Source: Nitrospirota bacterium
GTDB lineage: Bacteria; Nitrospirota; Thermodesulfovibrionia; Thermodesulfovibrionales; Magnetobacteriaceae
Assembly (NCBI GenBank): GCA_015233725.1
Contig: JADFXD010000032.1
Coordinates: forward strand, 1 to 32,163
Reading direction: 5' to 3'
DNA: 32,163 nt
The notes under the pieces are model-generated. The model did no database searches. It was not told where the DNA came from and was given only the letters and a program-made list of their open reading frames with translations. Both the position numbers and the translations under genes were made by a program. Below are positions 24,656-30,417 of this stretch, in pieces (the first letter of the stretch is position 1; every line of letters begins with the position of its first letter).

Positions 24656-26206
24656 TTACATTACTTGTTTTATGGCCATGACGGCCTGATTTTTGAGCAT
24701 TTTGACGTATCTCAGGCGTGAGTTTTTTATTGCTTTGGGGTTGACCTTAGGCCAGTCGCCGTAGATTAGTCCTATTGGGGATTTGCGCACTATTATTGGG
24801 ATCAGGATAAACGTCTGGACATTAAAGACGGTGTTCAGCCAGTTAGGGATGCAGGATTGGACCTCCACGTCGTTGACGTTGTTGATGATGACAATAGAGT
24901 CCTTGCTCAACGATATGTTGAAGACGTCGTTTGAGTTGTTGTCAATTGGGAATCGAAACTGTTTAACCAGGTTTTCGATATTGCGTCCGAATCCGAAACG
25001 GCCATCGATTGACTGTCCTTTAGCGTTCTTTATGCTGATGATGGTGCGTGTAAATTCCATTCCCCTGTACAGTACCTCAAGGATCATGTGCAAGACGTCG
25101 TTTAGGGAGAAGCTCTCCAGGAGGGTGTTGGTTATCTCCAGGATGCCTTTTGTGAGTATGTCCTCAGGCGTTATGATTTCGGTGTCATCCTCGCTGTCAT
25201 AGACGTTGTCAAGTATCTGCAACGAGCGCACAGGTGTGATGATCTCTTGCTGGATATTTGGTATGTCCTGGCCTTGTATCAGGAAGCCTAAATTCCTTAT
25301 GATGTTGCTGTGTTCAATGTTAAACTTGCTGTTTTCACAGTGGGTCATGAATATTTTAAGTGAGGCGTCAAGGACGTCTTTTATCATAGCCTCATCGCAG
25401 TTATCAAAGAGGTTCGTAAAGTTATTCAGGGTATCTTTCCATATCTTTACGTCAGGTTGTGGGGCGCTGACCAGCTCACAAAGATTGTTGGAAAAGATAG
25501 AGAGACTCCTTATGGTTTCTAAACTGTTTTGTGGCTTATCAAGCTTGTTCAACGGTATATGTTGCATACAGTATACAATGTTTTCGGAAAAGCGCCAGGC
25601 TTTGGCAATTACCATACCGATACTGTCATATCGCGCATTAAGGACAGCGAGCGCCGCTTCATTTTCAGTGGTCTTGCTGGTACCGGCAAGTTCTATGATC
25701 TGCTTGTGTTCATCCGGCAGATAAAACACGGTCAATAATTTTCCAAGGCCATGAAACATAGAACAGATAAAGGCCTCCTCTAATTCCTTAACGCCTAATC
25801 TAACGCCCATCCTCTTTGCTATCACGCCGCTAAGTAGCGACATCAAGACAGACTCCCTAAGCTCTAAGGCAAGGGAATTGTCCTTAATCGTCTCAAAGAG
25901 CGTAAGGGATAGGGCCACCTCCCTGACGTGACCAAAACCCAGGATATATATTGCACGTGAGATCGTGTTGATCTTCCCCCCTGCGTGATACCTGGCGTAA
26001 GAGGCCGAGTTTACCAACCTAAGTAATTTATTTGTCAGCGATATGTCTTCTAAAATAGTGTTTGTAAGCTCATCAACAGAGGCCTTGCTATTAGAGTTTG
26101 TCTGCGTATTGACCAGGGCAACAGTACGCCCCATTGTAGGAAACTCCCCCTTCGTCTTTATCCCGTCCACTATACGCATGACAACGGGCATCTTCTTCTC
26201 TATCAT
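24656..26206 (-). CDS. HDOD-GAF regulatory protein
   Basis: A 516-residue protein. Residues ~15-230 form an HDOD domain (DISLTNKLLRLVNSASYAR, TISRAIYILGFGHVRE, FICSMFHGLGKLL), a signalling relative of HD phosphohydrolases that usually lacks catalysis. The C-terminal third looks like a GAF domain (around MEFTRTIISIKNAKGQ and FILIPIIVRKSPIGLIYGDW). Such proteins occur in chemotaxis, c-di-GMP and stress pathways; the target here is unknown. It has its own promoter and terminator-like repeat G, so it is transcribed apart from the downstream kinase operon although on the same strand. Confidence 0.88.
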   Translation of the reverse strand: MIEKKMPVVMRIVDGIKTKGEFPTMGRTVALVNTQTNSNSKASVDELTNTILEDISLTNKLLRLVNSASYARYHAGGKINTISRAIYILGFGHVREVALSLTLFETIKDNSLALELRESVLMSLLSGVIAKRMGVRLGVKELEEAFICSMFHGLGKLLTVFYLPDEHKQIIELAGTSKTTENEAALAVLNARYDSIGMVIAKAWRFSENIVYCMQHIPLNKLDKPQNSLETIRSLSIFSNNLCELVSAPQPDVKIWKDTLNNFTNLFDNCDEAMIKDVLDASLKIFMTHCENSKFNIEHSNIIRNLGFLIQGQDIPNIQQEIITPVRSLQILDNVYDSEDDTEIITPEDILTKGILEITNTLLESFSLNDVLHMILEVLYRGMEFTRTIISIKNAKGQSIDGRFGFGRNIENLVKQFRFPIDNNSNDVFNISLSKDSIVIINNVNDVEVQSCIPNWLNTVFNVQTFILIPIIVRKSPIGLIYGDWPKVNPKAIKNSRLRYVKMLKNQAVMAIKQVM

Positions 26207-26231
26207 AAATTAACCGACAATCCCTCTATTA

Positions 26232-26262
26232 AATATACTACATTCAGACCTATTCTTGTCAA
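26232..26262 (-). promoter_or_regulatory. Possible promoter of the HDOD gene
   Basis: On the minus strand TTGACA (26257-26262) and TATATT (26232-26237) at 19 nt, or TAGTAT at 16 nt. The sequence after it, AATAGAGGGATTG, equals that after the tRNA promoter -10 box. ATG 26206 follows at about 25 nt. Confidence 0.5.
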
Positions 26263-26290
26263 CTGTTGTAATGGTGAATAAATCTAATAG

Positions 26291-26430
26291 TTCAGATATA
26301 CATTTGACAATGTTGTGTATAATCAACCCACTGTCAACAAGGTAATAAGGGGTCAAGGGGTCCGTGACCCCTTGCAGGGGGTTCTAAAGGGGGGCGGAGC
26401 CGCCCCTTTCTTTCTCTTGTCTCCTTTCTT
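26291..26430 (+). repeat. Leader motif and GC-rich repeat copy H
   Basis: The leader motif TTCAGATATACATTTGACAA with TGTTGTGTATAATCAACCCA (26291-26330) leads into GGGGTC-cgt-GACCCC (26357-26371), linker TTGCAGGGGGTTCTAAAG, GGGGCGG-ag-CCGCCCC (26391-26406) and TTTCTTTCTCTTGTCTCC. It lies between the divergent HDOD and larC genes, so it cannot terminate an upstream same-strand gene here. It may sit in the larC leader. Confidence 0.7.
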
Positions 26431-26460
26431 TTTTTAGTGGATAGGGTTTAGAATATCCAG

Positions 26461-27660
26461 ATGGATGCTGTTTACATAGAGTGTGCATCGGGTGCAAGCG
26501 GCGATATGCTCGTGGGGGCAATGATTGACCTTGGCGTGCCCATCGACTACCTCAGGGATAACCTGAAATTCCTGCCAATTGGGAGCGACTGCATCAATTG
26601 CACGGGCGTCTTACGTGGCGGGATCAAGGCGACCAAGTTCAACGTGCGTATAGAGGATGACTACCACAGGGCCAACAGATGGTCGGACGTGGAAGGGATC
26701 ATCAATGGCTCAGGGCTTAAGGACGGGATAAGGCAGCGGGGACTGAGGATATTTAAGGGCCTCTTTGCCGCTGAGGCCAGTGTCCACGGCACGTGCTATG
26801 AGCAGACACACCTGCACGAGCTTGGCGCCATAGACTGCCTCGTTGACATACTTGGATACCTCCTGGCCGTTGACTATCTGGGGATCGAGAGACAGTTTGT
26901 ATCCCCGATAAACGTGGGAAGCGGCTCTGTAAAGACACAACACGGCATCTTGCCTGTCCCTGCCCCTGCTACGGCAGAGTTGCTCAAGGGGATGCCCGTC
27001 TACTCAACCAGCGTCAACGCCGAGCTTACAACCCCTACCGGTGCGGCCATTATAAGGCAGGAGTGTTGCGCGATCGATCACTTCCCGGAGATGACGCTCG
27101 CTGCCATTGGCTGTGGCGCCGGGGATAGGGATTTCTCCAACCACCCCAACGTGCTGAGGGCCTTCAGGGGTGAGACCTCAGACGGTGTAAAGCCCAAGAC
27201 CATCATAATCGAGACCAACATAGACGACATGTCCCCACAGTTGTACGAACCCCTCATGGAGCAACTGTTTAAGGCCGGCGCCCTCGATGTCTTCCTCACC
27301 CCCATCATAATGAAGAAAAGCAGACCCGCCGTCAAACTGACCATCATAGCATCCACGGATATAAGAGAGGCGCTAACGGGGATCGTCTTTGCCCATACTA
27401 CCACGATAGGTCTGCGCTACTACGAGGTCGATAGAGAGACCCTCAGACGCGAAACGACAACGGTTGCGACCCCCTATGGCGACGTGCGGGTAAAGATAGC
27501 CTTCCACGATGGCCGCATTACAAACGCCGCGCCGGAGTTTGAGGACTGCCGGTTACTTGCCGATAGACACAACGCATCTGTCAAGGACGTATACGCAGCT
27601 ACATTGGATCGGATTCGCTCAGGGCAGCTCAATGGCATCAGGAACACGCAAGTACGTTAA
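26461..27660 (+). CDS. larC: Nickel-pincer cofactor biosynthesis protein LarC
   Basis: LarC inserts nickel into the pyridinium bis-thiocarboxylate mononucleotide that becomes the cofactor of lactate racemase and related enzymes. The 399-residue protein has the N-terminal ECASGASGDMLVGAMIDLG, the conserved THLHELGAIDCLVDILG, VPAPATAELLKG, and the LarC2 part beginning ETNIDDMSPQLYEPLME, with TTTIGLRYYEVDRE near the end. Both halves are in one frame, whereas some bacteria make LarC2 by frameshifting. larB, larE and a racemase are not in the window. It overlaps the RND adaptor gene by 29 nt, so the two are co-expressed, although no functional link is known. Confidence 0.92.
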   Translation: MDAVYIECASGASGDMLVGAMIDLGVPIDYLRDNLKFLPIGSDCINCTGVLRGGIKATKFNVRIEDDYHRANRWSDVEGIINGSGLKDGIRQRGLRIFKGLFAAEASVHGTCYEQTHLHELGAIDCLVDILGYLLAVDYLGIERQFVSPINVGSGSVKTQHGILPVPAPATAELLKGMPVYSTSVNAELTTPTGAAIIRQECCAIDHFPEMTLAAIGCGAGDRDFSNHPNVLRAFRGETSDGVKPKTIIIETNIDDMSPQLYEPLMEQLFKAGALDVFLTPIIMKKSRPAVKLTIIASTDIREALTGIVFAHTTTIGLRYYEVDRETLRRETTTVATPYGDVRVKIAFHDGRITNAAPEFEDCRLLADRHNASVKDVYAATLDRIRSGQLNGIRNTQVR

Positions 27661-28960
27661 GGCGGCGATTGCCGTGTTGAGCATCGTGGCCTTGGCCGTG
27701 GGATGGTATCTCTACGAAAGGGGTCACAAGCAGCCCCCAATCAAGGTGCTTGATACCGCAAAGGTGCAGCGGGCTGATATTTTCAGCGTCGTTGTAGAGA
27801 CCGGCATCGTTAAACCCCAGGTGGGCGCCATGATGAAGATAGGCGCAAGGGCCACGGGTACCATCACCCACATGTATGCCCGTGTTGGCAACCCCGTCAA
27901 GAAGGGACAGTTGGTCGCCAAGATAGATGACAGAGAGAACCTCAAGGACATCGAGCAGTTGAGGGCAGCCCTGCGCAAGGCCCGGGAAGGCGTTGCAAAG
28001 ATAGAAAACACCTATCCAATTATGATAAAAGAGGCCGAGGCCGATGTGGCCTACCGTCAGGCGCGGTTAGACCTTACTCGCGTGGAGATGGACAGGCAGG
28101 CTGAACTGTCGAGGCAGGAGTTCGTCTCCAGGAGCGACTACGACAAGGCCAGGGCAGACTACCTGCAGGCAAAGGCCGATCTGGGCAAGTACGATGAGAC
28201 GCTCAGGCGTACCAAGGAGGGGTTCAGGGCCGACTTAGCTGTTGCGCGGGCGGATTTGGCCTCGGCTCAAAGCCAGTTGGAGTTGGCAGTCATAAGGCTC
28301 TCCTACACAGACATCATCTCCCCCATTGACGGTGTCGTATCGGATGTGACCGCGCAGGAGGGTGAGACCGTCGTGGCCGGTCTGCAGGTGGCGAACCTAG
28401 TCACGGTGATAGTCCCCGACAGGCTTGAGATGTGGCTCTACATCGACGAAACCGACGTTGGCAGGATCACCGTAGGCTTGGAGGTAGACTACACCGTTGA
28501 CACCTACCCAGAGCGAACCTTCAAGGGCGTCATAGACAGGATCGACCCCTACCCGCTGGTAAAGGACAACATCGTGTATTATCAGGCGATCGTCAACATC
28601 CCCGACGAGGAAGCCCGGGTCCTCAGAACCGAGATGACCACGCACGCCAGGGTCATGGCGGATAAAAAGACCAACGTCCTGTGTGTACCCAACAGCGCCA
28701 TCAAATTATCAAATTCGCTCCCTACAGTCGCTGGGTCAAATTCGCTCCCTACAGTCAGTGGGGAGGAGGGCAAGGAGGTCGTCTACAGGGTCATCAACGA
28801 GACCACCACCGTCAAGACCCCCGTAAAGACCGGCATAAGAGGCGAGGACATGACCGAAATCCTCTCCGGCCTCTCCGAAGGCGACGTCGTGGCCACCAAG
28901 ATAGTTACCACAACAAACTCACAGAACCAAAAAGACCAACCCCCCGCCGCCCATAAGTAA
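27632..28960 (+). CDS. RND efflux periplasmic adaptor (HlyD/MacA type)
   Basis: A 442-residue membrane-fusion subunit. An N-terminal anchor (YVKAAIAVLSIVALAVGWYL) is followed by the barrel-sandwich half GARATGTITHMYARVGNPVK, a long coiled-coil hairpin (~100-215) and the second half TDIISPIDGVVSDVTAQEG. A beta-barrel region with VDYTVDTYPERTFKGVIDRI follows. I start at ATG 27632, giving a normal anchor; the open frame upstream lies inside larC. Near residue 360-377 two copies of SNSLPTVAG are encoded by a tandem 27-bp repeat also seen at 29.8 kb. It probably bridges an inner-membrane transporter to an outer-membrane channel. The RND pump in this window lies on the opposite strand 1.4 kb away and may or may not be its partner. 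Confidence 0.88.
   Translation: MASGTRKYVKAAIAVLSIVALAVGWYLYERGHKQPPIKVLDTAKVQRADIFSVVVETGIVKPQVGAMMKIGARATGTITHMYARVGNPVKKGQLVAKIDDRENLKDIEQLRAALRKAREGVAKIENTYPIMIKEAEADVAYRQARLDLTRVEMDRQAELSRQEFVSRSDYDKARADYLQAKADLGKYDETLRRTKEGFRADLAVARADLASAQSQLELAVIRLSYTDIISPIDGVVSDVTAQEGETVVAGLQVANLVTVIVPDRLEMWLYIDETDVGRITVGLEVDYTVDTYPERTFKGVIDRIDPYPLVKDNIVYYQAIVNIPDEEARVLRTEMTTHARVMADKKTNVLCVPNSAIKLSNSLPTVAGSNSLPTVSGEEGKEVVYRVINETTTVKTPVKTGIRGEDMTEILSGLSEGDVVATKIVTTTNSQNQKDQPPAAHK
28709..28762 (+). repeat. Tandem 27-bp repeat inside the adaptor gene
   Basis: Two copies (28709-28735, 28736-28762) of a unit that reads TCAAATTCGCTCCCTACAGT plus CGCTGGG, differing at two or three bases. Each encodes SNSLPTVAG or SNSLPTVSG without breaking the frame. 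The same unit, 22 of 27 bases identical, is duplicated in the gene at 29.4-30.0 kb. Confidence 0.88.
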
Positions 28961-29370
28961 CTCAGGAAAAGGGAAAGAAGGGGACGGCTACTTCCATATT
29001 TTTAGGACTGTTACAGCCAACGAAGCAGTCGTTAGACCGTAATAGTTCACCACCCTATATTAAAAAATCACTTAAATTATTCTTACTGTAAATATTTCTG
29101 TGATAAGTACCTGCCCTACCAGAAGAGAAGAAAGAAAGGGGCGGCTCCGCCCCCCTTTAGAACCCCCTGCAAGGGCACCAGTGCCCTTGACCCCATAATT
29201 CTTAATCCTGATGTCTCATTCTTAATCATATCATCACAGGATTTTTGACAGCAAGAAATTATTTATTATCAACGCGTTACGTCTGATATGGTCAACAACG
29301 ATATTATGCTCAAATTTGCTTAACAGATTGTTTTTACATAATATTTCATTTGACTATGTGAACTATTACG
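28961..29370. other. 410-nt gene-free spacer between adaptor and coiled-coil gene
   Basis: Just after the adaptor stop is a degenerate trace of the GC-rich repeat: a purine tract then GGGGACGGCTACTTCC (28975-28995). Repeat copy I lies at 29119-29200. The rest is AT-rich. I see no convincing open frame or RNA gene in it. Confidence 0.6.
29119..29200 (-). terminator. GC-rich repeat copy I, terminator-like, minus strand
   Basis: Read on the minus strand: GGGCAC-tg-GTGCCC (29173-29186), linker TTGCAGGGGGTTCTAAAG, GGGGCGG-ag-CCGCCCC (29138-29153), then TTTCTTTCTTCTCTTC. It lies about 170 nt after the stop of the coiled-coil gene on the same strand. The first stem differs from GGGGTC/GACCCC at two base pairs, both compensated. 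Confidence 0.7.
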
Positions 29371-29958
29371 TTACAGCAACCCCGAGTGCCTTAAGGCCTC
29401 CTTTAACTCAGGGTCTTTCTCGGCTTTTTCTCTAATTGCACGTTCCAGTTTCTCTGCTTTCTCTGCCCGAGCCTCAAGTTCCCTGGTGGTGCGTACCACA
29501 GGGGCCAGGGTTGTTCGTCTGTCCCACAAGATGAACCCGACAATAACAAGCACACTGCTCATTGTTACACTGATCAGCACATATATCACCCCTTTGAGAT
29601 CGTCGATTCTCTGGTTGGTGGCCCTCAGACCGTCGTCTATCTTTTGGTTGACGGCATCGAACCTCTGGTTGATAGCATCGAACCTCTGGTTGATGGCCTT
29701 GACGTTGTCGTCGAGCCTTTGGTTTAAGGCATCGAGCCTTTGGTTGACGGCCTTTAAGGCCTCTTCAAACCGGATCATCCGATCCCTGTCCACCTGGGTG
29801 AATGACGAATCGGCTGCCCCAGCCACTGTAAGGAGCGGAACCGACCCAGCGACTGTAAGGAGCGGAACCGAATTAATCCCGATTGCCGTGCAAAACAGCA
29901 AACCAAAAAGCATCATTTTAAAAAGCATCATCAAAGTCTTCATGATTAATTGTACCAT
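29371..29958 (-). CDS. Coiled-coil protein with signal-like N-terminus and a membrane segment
   Basis: About 195 residues, family not recognised. A hydrophobic leader (LMMLFKMMLFGLLFCTAIG) is followed by two copies of SVPLLTVAG from a tandem 27-bp repeat. Next come seven-residue repeats of the form NQR-h-D (NQRLDALNQRLDD, INQRFDAINQRFDAVNQKID) that should form a coiled coil. A membrane segment (VIYVLISVTMSSVLVIVGFI) and a charged cytosolic tail ending ELKEALRHSGLL complete it. The start is uncertain: ATG 29958 or 29943, with ATG 29994 upstream, and none has a clear ribosome site. It shares the coiled-coil-plus-membrane plan of the 101-residue protein at 6 kb. Possible roles are scaffolding or membrane sensing, without direct evidence. 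Confidence 0.7.
   Translation of the reverse strand: MVQLIMKTLMMLFKMMLFGLLFCTAIGINSVPLLTVAGSVPLLTVAGAADSSFTQVDRDRMIRFEEALKAVNQRLDALNQRLDDNVKAINQRFDAINQRFDAVNQKIDDGLRATNQRIDDLKGVIYVLISVTMSSVLVIVGFILWDRRTTLAPVVRTTRELEARAEKAEKLERAIREKAEKDPELKEALRHSGLL
29818..29871 (-). repeat. Tandem 27-bp repeat inside the coiled-coil gene
   Basis: Copies at 29845-29871 and 29818-29844 read, on the minus strand, TCGGTTCCGCTCCTTACAGT followed by CGCTGGG or GGCTGGG. Each encodes SVPLLTVAG, directly after the leader peptide. They match the repeats in the adaptor gene in sequence, length and reading frame. Confidence 0.88.
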
Positions 29959-30016
29959 AAAAACTCTGAGAAAAAAACAGGTGTCAATGGCCACAGCGCC
30001 CGAATGTCAACAGCAT

Positions 30017-30045
30017 TTGACAGGATTTGAGGGTTATTCTACGAT
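30017..30045 (+). promoter_or_regulatory. Possible promoter upstream of the InlB-type fragment
   Basis: TTGACA (30017-30022), 17 nt, then TACGAT (30040-30045). The -35 is perfect and the -10 matches 4 of 6. AAGGAGG follows at about 30077 but has no convincing start codon after it, consistent with a degraded gene start. Confidence 0.35.
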
Positions 30046-30111
30046 ATCTCAATCGGATTGTTAGAATAATGTATGTTAAGGAGGATTTAGTTAGGGAAAC
30101 CTACCGCGATA

Positions 30112-30417
30112 ATAACCCCATCCCCCACGCCAACTCCCCCCAATCCCACACAATATACCCTCACCGTCACCAAATCCGGCACAGGTTCAGGCACAATCAC
30201 CGCATCGACAGGCACGATCTCCTAGAGCGGCAATACTGACACGGTTGCCTACGACCCCAATACATCCGTAACCCTCACGGTAAAACCAGGCTTGTCATCG
30301 ACCTTTGACAAGTGGTCAGGATGCGACACGACCGCCGCAAATCACTGCACGGTGCAGATGACAGCCAACAAGACCGTCGGGGCCGCATTTGCATCATCGG
30401 GGGGCGGCTCCGCTCCC
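30112..30417 (+). pseudogene. Fragment of a divergent InlB-type repeat domain
   Basis: In one frame: a Pro/Thr linker (TPSPTPTPPNPT), then QYTLTVTKSGTGSGTITAST, then a TAG stop at 30223-30225. The same frame continues SGNTDTVAYDPNTSVTLTVK, STFDKWSGC and HCTVQMTANKTVGAAFASSG. This is the pattern of the divergent InlB B-repeat found in large bacterial surface proteins, including the typical WSGC...C.V.M...K.V.A.F ending. There is no start codon or N-terminal region, and the frame runs directly into repeat copy J, so it is a remnant of the end of a surface protein. Confidence 0.78.

Noticed and set aside
30027-30239. 70-codon plus-strand open frame before the InlB-type fragment
   Set aside because: It is out of frame with the recognisable domain and its product is rich in His/Arg from C-rich DNA, without family resemblance.
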